Shown here piece by piece: positions 1 through 9,619 of a stretch of DNA of 64,000 nucleotides. This DNA comes from Takakia lepidozioides (taxonomy: Eukaryota; Streptophyta; Takakiopsida; Takakiales; Takakiaceae), in NCBI GenBank assembly GCA_030704615.1, contig CM060735.1:62001-126000 (forward strand), given 5' to 3'. The translations under genes were made by a program, and so were the position numbers. Position 1 is the stretch's first letter, and every line of letters starts with the position of its first letter. The notes below the pieces were generated by a model. That model was not told the origin of the DNA and did not search any database. It saw nothing but the letters and a program-made list of their open reading frames with translations.

Positions 1-456
1 GCCTTTACAGCTCGGTCTTCGCTTTTTTGGGTTCCCTCTACCCACATCTCGTCATATGCCCTTACGGGCGCACCTCCATATGGAGAAATAGGGGTTTACC
101 ATGTTGTTCCATTAATAGCACCTAACCTATGCCGATTTTTAGGACTGTACTATACCCCGGGGAACTCATGCGGTTTCGACATGCCCAAAATACAAAGGCA
201 AATCCGTTCACAGTTCACAGTCTGTCAAACTATCCAGTCGAGCCCGGAGGCTCGTCCTGGTCATCCTTGACGAGCTTTTAGACATCCGCTTACGGTGTCC
301 CCCCTCAACTCAACCTAGCCCCTAGCTTGGAAGTACGTTGTTCCCAAGGCTTCATACCAAGTCTTTTCAGTAAAGGAAGGCTTGAGTAGGGTCAGGCAGA
401 AACTGTTGCCCGATGGGAACTTTCCCCATATGGCTATTAATGTCTTCATGTCGCAC
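1..456 (-). other. Group II intron, 5' part, running off the left edge
   Basis: The minus strand has a group II 5' splice-site motif GTGCGACATG beginning at 456. The sequence to its left (towards 1) has no reading frame and looks like structured intron domain I. The 3' part and 3' exon lie outside the window. It follows rps14, where ancestral plant mitochondrial clusters carry rps8, so it probably interrupts rps8. Identity of the host gene is inferred from position only. Confidence 0.55.
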
Positions 457-485
457 CTAGATAAAAGATTACTTGATGTATGCAG
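457..485 (-). CDS. rps8: Probable first exon of rps8 (5' end possibly destroyed)
   Basis: The 29 nt directly upstream of the GTGCGAC splice motif read LHTSSNLLS on the minus strand, which becomes LHTLSNLLS after one plausible C-to-U edit. That resembles the start of a mitochondrial S8 protein, and S8 follows S14 in the ancestral cluster. No ATG or ACG lies in frame before the TAG upstream; only TTG and CTG codons are there. An A/T hairpin repeat sits exactly where the start codon should be. Either an unusual start is used or the gene is a pseudogene. The call rests on gene order and a very short match. Confidence 0.3.
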
Positions 486-551
486 CAAGAAAAACTATTT
501 TTTTTTGCTGCGCCCTCTTGGTACTTGCAAAGCTAACCTTTATTCTATTGA

Positions 552-851
552 CTACCAACACGATTTGTTTACGCCTATTAAAGAACCTTTAGATGCTAAT
601 TCACGAGAAACTATACGAGAAACGCGAAATAACTTATATACGGGACGAGGGCGACCTGTGAAAATACATCGGTTTCTTACTCGTGTTTTGGAACCATTTC
701 TTGGCAACTTAGACGACTTTAAAAAATATTCATAACGTATCTGATTAGGAAGGTTTTTATGCCGAGGAATGGCTTTACATTGCATTCGCTCCAATTCATA
801 TTTAGCCACAAGCAATCTACGTGTGTGATCTCGTATAATTTGATTTGACGT
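552..851 (-). CDS. rps14: Ribosomal protein S14
   Basis: This encodes a 99-residue small-subunit mitoribosomal protein of the uS14 family that binds the head of the small rRNA. The frame contains the conserved stretch SNQIIRDHTRRLLVAKYELE near the N terminus and the C-terminal KGSLIGVNKSCW. The start is ACG at 851, read as AUG after C-to-U editing: the protein begins M-S-N-Q exactly there, and the frame upstream is unrelated. It lies 4 nt after rpl5 in the ancestral order rpl16-rpl5-rps14. The rps14 intron known from some plants is absent. Confidence 0.93.
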   Translation of the reverse strand, partial: TSNQIIRDHTRRLLVAKYELERMQCKAIPRHKNLPNQIRYEYFLKSSKLPRNGSKTRVRNRCIFTGRPRPVYKLFRVSRIVSRELASKGSLIGVNKSCW

Positions 852-855
852 ATGA

Positions 856-1416
856 CTAAACCTCTTTTTGCAAAAAGCCACTCCACGAAATGAAAGTCTC
901 ATCTTGTGTGTTGGCTGGAGTAACAATAGTTACATCGAACCCTCGAATATGCTCAAAAATCTCGAAATGATTTTGTATTTCCGGAAATGATCGTAACAAC
1001 GACGTCGCCATTGATGATTGAATGGGGTTTTTTTGTATTTTGACTGGGTAATCGTAAAAAGATATTATCGTAACAAGTTTTTCCGAAAAATTATACATGG
1101 TATACCCTCGTAGAGTGCTTCGTGCTAGGTAAGTGACATATCCTGTGTCTCTCTTTGACTCTCGATTTAGTACAAATTTATTGAATCGAAACGACTTTCC
1201 TGTCGAATCTCTACTTCGTGTCTGTATTAATTTTTGACCACAAACAATCTCCATAGCTAATTTTACATTTTCTATTAAATCAGAGGGTGCCTTTGGAACT
1301 ACTATTATTTTACACAATCTAGGAACTTCCATAATGTTGGCATAATTGAGTTTTAACAACAAATCTTGACGTAATGAATTTTCGTAATGAAAACGGAGTC
1401 TATTTGGAGTGAACAT
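856..1416 (-). CDS. rpl5: Ribosomal protein L5
   Basis: This encodes a 186-residue large-subunit protein of the uL5 family that contacts the central protuberance. The frame shows the family pattern HYE-x3[11 protein letters not shown] at the N terminus, KSFRFNKF and [13 protein letters not shown] in the middle, and a C terminus [15 protein letters not shown] followed by TQDETF. The ATG at 1416 was chosen because family similarity begins there; the frame stays open for 22 more codons upstream but without similarity. The 885-nt gap to rpl16 is unusual, since these genes are normally close; it is filled with repeats. Several Ser/Arg residues at conserved Phe/Cys positions imply C-to-U editing. 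Confidence 0.93.
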   Translation of the reverse strand: MFTPNRLRFHYENSLRQDLLLKLNYANIMEVPRLCKIIVVPKAPSDLIENVKLAMEIVCGQKLIQTRSRDSTGKSFRFNKFVLNRESKRDTGYVTYLARSTLRGYTMYNFSEKLVTIISFYDYPVKIQKNPIQSSMATSLLRSFPEIQNHFEIFEHIRGFDVTIVTPANTQDETFISWSGFLQKEV

Positions 1417-2301
1417 AAGTTGGCTGTGTTTTTTGTATTTTAAGTGAAAACTAATATAAGCACTGTTCACTAGCTGCTTCACGAATAGTGGACTGTTATG
1501 CGCTCTGTTTACGTAGTAAACGGAAGAGCGTAACAGGACGTAGTAGCCAGCTCTTGATTTGCTTCGCGCCCCGAGAAAGCGGAAAAAAATATTTTTTAAC
1601 TTTATCGCAGCAAATATTTTGAATTTTAGCCCGGAAGCCTTGGCGCTTCACCTGGGGATCTTCGACCCCAGCGCCATGCGCTCGATTATATTCGTCCCTA
1701 AACGGAAAAGCTCAGAAAAGAGATGATTGATTCTCTTCTCCGTTTACCCACTTACTTCTCTCCCGACGGGCCGGGCCTGGCAAAGCACATGGGAGCAGGA
1801 AAAGCGCTGTGTGGGACAATGAAACCCGTTGCGCAGTTTCATCTCTCCCACGGTTCACCTGGGAGGTTGCGAACGAAGTGGTCTTGGACCCAAGGCCTTC
1901 GGCCTCAACGCTTTTTTTTTCCTTCCACGCATCTTCTCAGGCTAAAACCACTTCATTCGCATTGCGAATAAATTGTAAGTTGCGCCCTTTTTTCTTCGTT
2001 CCGGAGCCAGGAAGGGGCGCAGCGGAAAAAGCGGCAATAGAATAGATATGGATTTTTTCAGGCTTCTTCTATAAACGGCCCGAAGGGCTATATCCATTGG
2101 GGTCAAAGACCCTGAATTATCTATAATAATTAATCTCTTACCCACTGTGCGGTTTCAGCACTTCCACCGCCCCGACTGCTTGTTCGTTTTTGGGCTGATA
2201 GAGGCCATAAGTCTACAAAGATTTCTGGTCTTTGCCCACTTTCTTCGTTACGCCCCGCGCCTCTCGGCTCGCCCTCGCCTCGGTTTTTTTCTACTAACCA
2301 A
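1417..2301. other. Repeat-rich spacer between rpl16 and rpl5
   Basis: I see no gene here. The stretch holds short dispersed elements seen elsewhere in the window: an A/T hairpin core near 1587-1600, a gcaaatattttgaatttt tract, ggcctt..cgaacgaagtggtc-type tags near 1875-1900, and a T-run near 1910-1920. It expands an otherwise compact ribosomal protein operon, most likely by repeat insertion. Confidence 0.6.
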
Positions 2302-2709
2302 TTAAAACCACTGAACAAACTTGGTTGACAAACATGGTTTATGCGCTGCTAATGTGGCAGCTTGTTGAGCATTTGACAAACTCACACCATCCATTTCAAA
2401 TGAGATTTGTCCCTCTACCACACGAGCAATCCAACCTGTAGAATTTCCTTTTCCTTTTCCCGTTCTAACTTCGGTAGGTTTACTGGTAATAGGAATATCT
2501 GCGAAAACTCTTACCCATATTCGACCATTTCTTCGAAATTTCCTGCTTGTAGCACGACGCGCTGCTTCAATTGCTTGATATGAAATACGACCAGCTTCAC
2601 AACTTTTCATGCCATATTTTCCGAAACGAAGTTGTGTACCGTCTGCTTCGCAACCCTTAAATCTGCCTTTTTGATATTTACGAAATCTTGTACGTTTTGG
2701 ATATAGCAC
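2302..2709 (-). CDS. rpl16: Ribosomal protein L16
   Basis: This encodes a large-subunit protein of the uL16 family that helps shape the tRNA-binding and GTPase-associated region. The protein reads LYPKRTRFRKYQKGR at the start, then FGKYGMKSCEAGRISYQAIEAARRA, and ends with a Gln-Gln-Ala-Ala-Thr-Leu-Ala-Ala-His-type motif, all typical of plant mitochondrial L16. I chose GTG at 2709 (135 aa), the position used by other plant mitochondrial rpl16 genes. An in-frame ATG at 2748 would overlap rps3 by 19 nt and adds residues without family similarity. It lies directly downstream of rps3. Confidence 0.92.
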   Translation of the reverse strand: MLYPKRTRFRKYQKGRFKGCEADGTQLRFGKYGMKSCEAGRISYQAIEAARRATSRKFRRNGRIWVRVFADIPITSKPTEVRTGKGKGNSTGWIARVVEGQISFEMDGVSLSNAQQAATLAAHKPCLSTKFVQWF

Positions 2710-2729
2710 AACTTGTCCCTTTTTTTGTG

Positions 2730-4361
2730 TTAGAAATATGAAACCCACACTTTGACACCTAAGATTCCATAAGGAGTAGATGCTTGTGCTTTCGCATAAT
2801 CAATTTGGTCGGAAAATACATGTAAAGATGTTTCACCGTACTTTCTGCATTCAGTTTTAGCTATTTCTGCACCATTTAATCGGCCTGAACAACAAATACG
2901 GATCCCCTTCACATATTGGCATTTTTCAATCTGTTGAAATGTAGATCTACAAATTTGTCGAAATGATTTTTTTTGTTCTGGTTTCCAAGATATTTCTTGA
3001 GCAATTGGAGAAGCACTTTGATAAACAGAAGCTATTTTGACTGGCCTAATTGAGGTATTAGTATTGGTTTGATTAGATAAGAAAGATTGCATTTTTTTCC
3101 GATAATAATAACGACTGAACAGGAATTGAGCTTTCCTACATTCGGCATCCCTTAAAACCAAGGGGGCACCGAAATCCAATATGGACCAGGGTTGACGAAT
3201 TGACTCCTTGCTTTTTATTATGCAATTACTAGGTAATGGCCTGCCTTGCTCTTGATGGGTTGGAAAACGAAGCCTCAAAAGGCTCTGTTTGCGCAACCAG
3301 TGGAGGGCATTTTGGTGTGGGAACGTTAGTGCCCGGGCAGAGCTTGGAAGCGCCATGCGCAGGGCTAAAAGCTCTTCTGCGCTCCGCTTCTTCGTTCCTC
3401 CGAAACCACCACTCTTTTCGGAGAAAAGCCGAACTGAATAAGCCGTTTGGCTGTTCAAGTCGGGTTTATTTCTTCTCGCAAAGCCCACTTCATTCGCTTG
3501 ACGAATGAAGCGGGTGGAACCCCATAAAGCTTCGACATAGGAGCCTTGCTCGGTCTTGACCGTATAGGTTAAGCTTTCTCTTCTCGAACAAAAGCTTTTA
3601 TTCAAGAGAAGAGAACGCATTATTCTCTCCAAGCTGTCCCCCTGTTTCTCCGCTTCCCCCATCGTAGATGTTTCAGCTACGCTCCGTGCCACCAAATCGG
3701 AAACTATTTCAACAATAGGATCAAATTTAATTTGGTTCTTTAGATGAAAGAAGTATTGCATGACCAAATGATTCAAGGGAGCACGCACAGCTGCGAAGAC
3801 GGTCTGTGGAAATACGTCGCTAATTCGACGGAAAGGCCCGAAACGAGAGAACGCATAGCTTTCTTCCGACGTTCTTCTGTCATTATTCCCCAAAAGCGCG
3901 TCTTTCCAACTTAAGCTTGAAGAAGTAGAGTGTTTGGAGGCCATCCAACCGCTGACTCGAAGTAATTGATCAATCTCGTGTATTGATGGTAACCGATCGG
4001 GGTATCCATAGCGTTTTTTGGGCCAAATTTTGACCTCGTTTCGCTGTATCTCTGTACCGTCGTCAATACGCCTAATCAACTTGACAGATTGTATTGCCCC
4101 AAGGCCTTTATGTCTTGATTGGCTAAGTCGATCCGGAGAAGATACGTGAACGAATGTCCTTTTAGGGAAATGATGAATAATAAACCTACCGAGACGAAAG
4201 CCAAACGTGTTTCCCGTAGGTGGACGTATTGAACCAAAATAATCTCTAAAATTTACATCTTGATACAACAATTTTCCGTAGTAATAATCACTAAACCGAC
4301 TTGAATCTGAACTACGATTCAGATTTAGTCTGACTGAAATCGGATTTACTTTTTGCGCCAT
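2730..4361 (-). CDS. rps3: Ribosomal protein S3
   Basis: This encodes a 543-residue small-subunit protein of the uS3 family, positioned at the mRNA entry channel. The N terminus MAQKVNPISVRLNLNR is diagnostic, and the C-terminal domain has KGIRICCSGRLNGAEIAKTE followed by TPYGILGVKVWVSYF. Between them lies a long low-conservation insert, as is usual for plant mitochondrial S3 (typically 430-560 aa). The intron near codon 25 that ferns and gymnosperms carry in rps3 is absent. It starts with a genuine ATG 3 nt after rps19 and is followed by rpl16. Confidence 0.95.
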   Translation of the reverse strand: MAQKVNPISVRLNLNRSSDSSRFSDYYYGKLLYQDVNFRDYFGSIRPPTGNTFGFRLGRFIIHHFPKRTFVHVSSPDRLSQSRHKGLGAIQSVKLIRRIDDGTEIQRNEVKIWPKKRYGYPDRLPSIHEIDQLLRVSGWMASKHSTSSSLSWKDALLGNNDRRTSEESYAFSRFGPFRRISDVFPQTVFAAVRAPLNHLVMQYFFHLKNQIKFDPIVEIVSDLVARSVAETSTMGEAEKQGDSLERIMRSLLLNKSFCSRRESLTYTVKTEQGSYVEALWGSTRFIRQANEVGFARRNKPDLNSQTAYSVRLFSEKSGGFGGTKKRSAEELLALRMALPSSARALTFPHQNALHWLRKQSLLRLRFPTHQEQGRPLPSNCIIKSKESIRQPWSILDFGAPLVLRDAECRKAQFLFSRYYYRKKMQSFLSNQTNTNTSIRPVKIASVYQSASPIAQEISWKPEQKKSFRQICRSTFQQIEKCQYVKGIRICCSGRLNGAEIAKTECRKYGETSLHVFSDQIDYAKAQASTPYGILGVKVWVSYF

Positions 4362-4364
4362 AGT

Positions 4365-4649
4365 TTACTGTCGTACCTTCTTTTTTGGTTTGATTTTGGT
4401 TCTCGAGGGCGAGGCTCTCTTCCCAGAGGAAGAGGGTTTCCGTGTAGAAGCAAACTCTCCAAATTTATGACCAACCATTTCTTCAGTAATCTTTGAACCA
4501 ACAAAACCTTTTCCGTTACAAATTTGTGCATAGCAACCAACAAATTGAGGCAAAATACAAGATCTACGTGACCGAATTATCCACCTGATCTTTTTTCGCT
4601 TGAACAAGCAAGCATCCACAAAAGGGCCTTTCCATACAGATCGTGTCGT
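4365..4649 (-). CDS. rps19: Ribosomal protein S19
   Basis: This encodes a 94-residue small-subunit protein of the uS19 family, in the head of the small subunit. The frame reads [20 protein letters not shown] at the start and later [16 protein letters not shown], both strong family signatures. The start is ACG at 4649 (AUG after editing). The reading frame is physically continuous with rpl2 upstream because the rpl2 stop codon exists only after RNA editing. Only 3 nt separate the end of rpl2 from the start of rps19. Confidence 0.94.
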   Translation of the reverse strand, partial: TTRSVWKGPFVDACLFKRKKIRWIIRSRRSCILPQFVGCYAQICNGKGFVGSKITEEMVGHKFGEFASTRKPSSSGKRASPSRTKIKPKKKVRQ

Positions 4650-4652
4650 AAA

Positions 4653-6134
4653 CTGATTTATGCGTTTTCTTACTACTGTTTTAAATCCACCTTTGGCGGG
4701 CTTTCCCCAAGGCGATACCGAAGGTCTACCTCCTTTCGTGCGTCCTTCACCTCCTCCATGAGGATGATCAACCGGATTCATAGCAACACCCCGAACGATG
4801 GGGCGTCTGCCTAACCACCGGCTTTGTCCCGCTTTGTCAAGCTTACGCTTACCATGATGAAGATTGGACACTATACCGATGGTAGCTCGGCATCGGGAAT
4901 CTATGAGTTTGTCAACACCCGAAGGTAACCGCACGATACATTGTGGTGTATTCTCAAATTTTTTAATTATTTGAGCAAAGGTTCCTGCAGCTCGAATCAA
5001 CTTTGCGCCTTGACCTGGATTCCATTCAATATTATGTACCCACGTGCCTATAGGTATATTAGCCAATGATATGCAATTTCCTACCATTTGATAATATGAA
5101 TCAAGTCTGTATTTATTCTCACTAGAAGCGTAGTCTCCACCGGGGCGTCGCCAAGAGGCGGCCTGGCTACTCCACACGGGCTCTTCCACCCCAAGGGAGC
5201 ACCTTTGGCCTTCATTCGCTGTGCGAACAAAGTGGTCCTGGAACCGAAGGTCTTTATGGGCTATCGAATTATGGGAAGATTGATGGTGGTTGAACGAGGT
5301 CGAAGGTTTAGACCAATCACAATTCATCACCGTCTTGCCAGCTTCCAATTGATCACTAGCTGATATATGAGTGAAAGGTGCACGATCTACTTTGCCCGCT
5401 TCAACCTTCGGTCTCTCTTCGCTATGCTCAGGTTCGAAAAAAACAAATAGATTTTTATTTCTATGCGCAGCAAAAGAATCGGTTCTCTTTTTGAGCCAAG
5501 AAAGCGCTTTGCGTTCGATTCTCTGCGCCCATAGAACGCTATGCGTTCTCCACCTTCGGCCTTCGCTTCGAGAGAACGTATTCTCTTCTCTGAAGTCTTT
5601 CATTCGCGAAGCAAAGAAAGCGGGCTTTGCCCCAGCTACAGCTATCCTGGGTAAACCAAGAAAGCTACCGAAAGGGCCTAAAGTTGCAGCCTCTCCCTTT
5701 GCCTTTGTTGGAGAAGAAAGGGCAGAGAAGAAAACGTATTTTCTTCTCTGAGCTTTCCTGGGCAGAGAAGAAAACGAAAATAAGGGGCCGGAAAAAAAAA
5801 GATTTTTTTCTCTTCGACCAATAAAACGCCAAGCGTTTTCTTCTCTTCGACTATTCGCTTTAGAAAGTGCAAAGCGCTTTTCAGGGCGTAGCACCCCTTC
5901 GATCCATCGTACTAAAGCAATCCAAGAAGAACGATTCGGGTCATATTCGATTCTTTCTACAACGCCCATAGACGAAGTGCTTCGTTGAAAATCAATTCTT
6001 CGATGCAATCGCTTCGATCCACCTCCTCGGTGAAAAACGGTAATACGCCCTGATGAATTTCTCCCAGCAGACCTCCTCTTTGAACCAAAAGTTAATTGTT
6101 TTAGTGCTTTTCCCTTCCAGCAACTATTTATCGT
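4653..6134 (-). CDS. rpl2: Ribosomal protein L2
   Basis: This encodes the uL2 protein (about 493 aa) that supports the peptidyl-transferase centre. The N-terminal RNA-binding part reads [19 protein letters not shown] and the C-terminal part contains [20 protein letters not shown], including the invariant His of uL2. Between them is a roughly 200-residue insert made of basic low-complexity sequence containing A/T-hairpin repeats (for example [12 protein letters not shown]). Start: ACG at 6134, the first start-like codon after an in-frame TGA. Stop: codon CAG at 4653-4655, expected to become UAG by C-to-U editing, right after VVRKRIN where homologues end; without it the frame runs into rps19. 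Confidence 0.93.
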
Positions 6135-6326
6135 GGTGTATTTGCCTTTTTTATTTCATTTGAAGTATCAATGACATCGAAAAACTGAATGTACCGTAGG
6201 TACACTTCTTCGATTGTCAGCGTCATCAATCATCTACGATGATTGATCGCTTCGCGCCTAGCCGTAAGATGTATCACGTAAGATGATGATGCTATTCATA
6301 AAGGGGCCTTCGGCCCGTGGTTGGCT
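6135..6326. other. Spacer with tandem ATGATTGATC-type short repeats
   Basis: No gene is visible. The segment 6225-6250 repeats a short atgattgat unit that also occurs as tcatcgtagatgattcatcg near 7345-7375 and 12706-12731, so it is part of a small dispersed repeat family. Confidence 0.4.
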
Positions 6327-6686
6327 CTACGGGCAACCGCAGTGGGAATAAAGTCTTCCCTGCCAATCAACTGCGTAGGTGCTATGATCTCGTACGGAAG
6401 CTAAGCACACCAAGTGTGCATCACGTTTGTTTATGTGGACACTATAAGGATCCGGGGTTAGTTTTGTTGGAAGCTGGCCCATAAACCGAACAAGAGCAAA
6501 TTTAAACATGGCGCGAGCATAAATATTTATTTCTGATCCGCGCATGTTACGCAATACAACATCGTAGATTTGGTAGCCCTTCGGCCTCGATTCAATTATA
6601 TGTAGTGCTACGCCCTTGAAAAAAGCGGACACTTTGTGATTCTGTACTTTTATAAATAAATAAGGACTTCCCGGACTTCGAAGCAA
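6327..6686 (-). CDS. Unidentified reading frame between rps10 and rpl2
   Basis: This 119-codon frame with an ATG start sits between rps10 and rpl2, in the direction of the ribosomal protein cluster. I do not recognise the product. The central part reads QIYDVVLRNMRGSEINIYAR and the C-terminal part has HINKRDAHLVCLASVRDHST. There is no membrane segment or metal-binding motif. One section (SRPKG) is encoded by a common spacer tag (ggccgaaggg), which argues for chance or repeat origin. It could equally be a fast-evolving or fragmentary ribosomal protein. Confidence 0.25.
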   Translation of the reverse strand: MLRSPGSPYLFIKVQNHKVSAFFKGVALHIIESRPKGYQIYDVVLRNMRGSEINIYARAMFKFALVRFMGQLPTKLTPDPYSVHINKRDAHLVCLASVRDHSTYAVDWQGRLYSHCGCP

Positions 6687-6731
6687 TTTGACTAGGGTTT
6701 GCCGACTTTATTCACTTTATTCAAACGGGTT

Positions 6732-7016
6732 TTATAATTTAGAATAAGATGGAATTTTAGATTGAACTCCGAGTAGATCCTGGAGTTTTAACCAATGTGA
6801 CTTTTCGCGCAATTTAGGCGTTTTCGTTTCTATGACCAGCCATTTTTTATGCATTCTCATTTCAGATCGTTCTTCGGACTTCTTATCAATATGAGGTGAT
6901 CGTAACACTGTATATAAGATCTGTTTCTCAGGCGATCCAATCTCGCGTGTGTCGAGCAGATGCCCTGGCCTTTGATTCTCAGAAGATTTAATAACGATGT
7001 CTGTTTCGGCAGTCGT
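6732..7016 (-). CDS. rps10: Ribosomal protein S10
   Basis: This encodes a 94-residue small-subunit protein of the uS10 family. The minus-strand frame reads IVIKSSEN at the start, then EIGSPEKQILYTVLRSPHID, RMHKKWLVIETKT and a short C terminus ending YSKL. These are clear plant mitochondrial S10 signatures. The start is ACG at 7016, edited to AUG; rps10 of many plants also starts with ACG. It is the first gene of the cluster, upstream of rpl2. Its presence argues against a typical moss, since mosses lack mitochondrial rps10. The gene is uninterrupted here, whereas angiosperm rps10 usually has a group II intron. Confidence 0.9.
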   Translation of the reverse strand, partial: TTAETDIVIKSSENQRPGHLLDTREIGSPEKQILYTVLRSPHIDKKSEERSEMRMHKKWLVIETKTPKLREKSHWLKLQDLLGVQSKIPSYSKL

Positions 7017-7446
7017 TCCACAATTAGTGCTTTTTCTAGGCCATTACGTAGTAATGGCATAATCCTGATGGTTTTATGGGCCGCGGGCGCTTTCATCGTT
7101 CCACCCCGCCCCATCATTCGCTATGCCGGGGGTAAAGCAGGGAAGATAATTCCAAAATATATATATATATATTTTTTTTTTTGCTGCGCCCTGCGACCTT
7201 CGCAAGCTTCTTCTCTCTGTCTCCAGAGGAGAGCTGCGCCCCTTGTTCGTTTTGCGAACAAAGTGCGTAGCTCTGGAGAGGAAAAGCGTAAATTGCGCGC
7301 ATCCCGTAGCAATTCACCACCATGTATATACCTCTCCGCAAGCTACGTTGATGAATCATCATAGATGATTCATCGACGTTCCGAGTTTCGCGGGAAAGCT
7401 ATTTTTTGACTCGATAAAGCTATGGTCCTACCTGTGCATAGTCCTA
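7017..7446. other. Spacer between nad7 and rps10 with A/T hairpin repeat
   Basis: No gene is visible. It includes a TA run with a T-tract at 7158-7183 followed directly by the gctgcgccctgcg tag, a ctctggagag inverted tag, and a short duplicated gatgaatcatc palindrome at 7349-7371. Confidence 0.5.
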
Positions 7447-8419
7447 TTATCTATCTACCTCTCCAGACACAATATCTTGAGTACCAATGATGGTGACAAC
7501 ATCTGCTGGCATGTGATGTTTGGACATGAAATCGGGTCCCTGTAAATGAGCAAAACCAGGTGCTCTTATTTTGCAACGATAAGGACGATTGGTTCCATTA
7601 CTGACTGGAAACGCACCAAATTCTCCTTTAGGTGCTTCTGCTGCGGTGTAGGTAGAAGAAGCTGGTACAGAAACACCTTCTGTATAAAGTTTAAAATGGT
7701 GAATTGAAGATTCCATGGATTGTTTCATTTGAGATCGTGACGGGGGGCATAGCTTACGATCATCGGCTTTAATCATGCCACTAGGCATTTGATTAGGACG
7801 TTGCATAATGATTCGAATACTTTGCCGCATCTCTCCGATACGAATACAATAACGATCATAACGATCTCCTCTGGTACCTACAGGTACGTCGAAATCCGAT
7901 TGGTTATAAACATCGTAAGGTGCTGATTTTCGCGAATCCCGGCATACCCCTGAGCCTCTTAACATCACACCACTGAATCCCCAATCCAAGGCTTGCTGTG
8001 CAGTGACAGTACCAATATCCACTAATCGTTGTTTCCGGATACGATTGTTGGTTAACATTTCTTCTATTTCGTCAATACGAGAAGCAAATTGTTGTGTAAA
8101 TATAAAAATATCTTCACTTAAGCCCAAAGGCATATCTTGTGCCACTCCGCCTGGTCGTATGTAACTGGCATGCATCCTGGCTCCCGAAACTCTTTCGTAG
8201 AATTCTAAAAGTTTTTCTCGCTCTTCAAAAGCCCACAGGAACGGAGTTAATGCTCCCACATCCATAGCATGAGTAGTTAAAGCAAGTAAATGATTTAAAA
8301 TTCGAGTTATTTCACGAAATAACACTCGTATGTACTGAGCTCGTAATGGTACCTCACAATTACAAAGTCTCTCTACAGCTGAAGAATAAGCATGTTCTTG
8401 GGCCATCATAGAAACATAA
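7447..8419 (-). CDS. nad7: NADH dehydrogenase subunit 7, exon 3 of 3
   Basis: This is the main nad7 exon (973 nt). It contains [37 protein letters not shown], a long conserved 49-kDa-type core and the C terminus [15 protein letters not shown]. The exon begins with one nucleotide completing a codon (T-TAT-GTT), which restores the frame after exon 2. Many Ser/Arg/Pro residues at conserved Phe/Trp/Leu positions need C-to-U editing. There are no internal stops, so the gene looks functional, unlike the nad7 pseudogene of most liverworts. Confidence 0.94.
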
Positions 8420-9550
8420 ATAGAGTCGAAATTCATTGATGCCAGCTATGCTGTACACGTTCACTCGCATCACATACACAAGTGCTCTCCGAACCGTGCG
8501 AGGTGGTCACCCATCACACGGCTCTCCAACTTGAGTTACCCTAGGTTTTGGATCCCCAGGCCGAGGGCGCAGCGTCACAATGGTTGAGTTTTCGCCTTCA
8601 GAATTACTTCCATCCAAGAGCTTCTGGGTGACAAAGGTTTGGTTTGAAGAAAGCGCCTGCCTGGTTTATGCGCCAGCAAACGAATAGGCGACGAACCAAA
8701 TATTAAAGGACTTCCTTCGTTCCCTGGAAGTCGTACATTCCGGCTTAATCTCCGAAGGGTATGGAGTAGACTGGCCAAAAAAAAAATATATTTTTTTTCC
8801 CCCCTACGGGTTTTGACTAGCCTTCTCCGCACCGCTCAAGTGTGCGACGTCAGTTCGCCGATTTAGGCCCCTTCCCCTCTGCCTCATAGCGGCACTCTCC
8901 GTTCACACGGTTCTCGGAGCGAAGGGTAGGCAGCAGGTACTACGAGCCCTCTGTCCCACGCATCTATCCAGAAGGATGCGTGGTTCACCGGTTCCACCGA
9001 ATGCTCCTATCTCTCTACGAGATCGTGTGAGTGTGTGGTTATGCTTCAGATGCTTTGCTATATTCATATTGAATCCCAGTTTCCGTTTTTATTCTCGGTG
9101 CACTCGCTTTAGATCTTCGACACACAAGGAGAGACGTTGTGGGGGGAGGCTGGACCCAGTACGCGCCAGAAAAAAAAATATTTTGGGGATACAGCAGCCA
9201 ATAGATATTTTTTTTCGCTTCGCGCCTCTTCTTCCCTTCCGCCCCACCTGGTTGTCTTTACGAAAAAAGGCCGGGGGAATAAGAAGCAAGCTTATTCTCT
9301 TCCCGGCCCAGCACGTCCGGCTGATCATTCCGCTGGCATCTCTCATTCACGATACTCCCCGTTTAACTGCCACTCCGGGATGTAGTTGGAGATACGCCAA
9401 GAGTTGGCTATTCCCAGTTATCTCCTTTTACGACATGCTGTTATCGTCGCCATGTTCTCTCTATATGTCGATTAGTCGTATCTGCTTTGCTGCGGGTCTC
9501 TGCAGCACCTCCATTTTGGAGGAGTTCATTCGGTGACTTCGCGGTCGCCC
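8420..9550 (-). other. Group II intron nad7i209
   Basis: The intron starts GGGCGACCG at 9550 and ends AT at 8420. Domain V is visible at about 8481-8526 (minus strand GAGCCG..., plus strand gaaccgtgcgagg). No maturase frame is left. Its 5' end, its 3' end and an internal block at 8976-9003 (ggttcaccggttccaccg) closely match the nad9 intron, so the two are paralogous copies. Confidence 0.85.
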
Positions 9551-9619
9551 TCTAAACGATCAGAATGAGGTAAAGCTTGAAGATACGTTTTATACTCGAT
9601 TAATTTCTCTGTGCCTCTA
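9551..9619 (-). CDS. nad7: NADH dehydrogenase subunit 7, exon 2 of 3
   Basis: This 69-nt exon reads [22 protein letters not shown]. Its length equals exactly the distance between the known insertion sites 140 and 209 of plant mitochondrial nad7, which supports both joints. The first base is T, giving codon 47 CAT (His) where homologues have Gln. Confidence 0.9.

Noticed and set aside
382-735. Plus-strand open frame opposite rps14
   Set aside because: It is the antisense shadow of rps14; the minus strand matches S14 over its full length.
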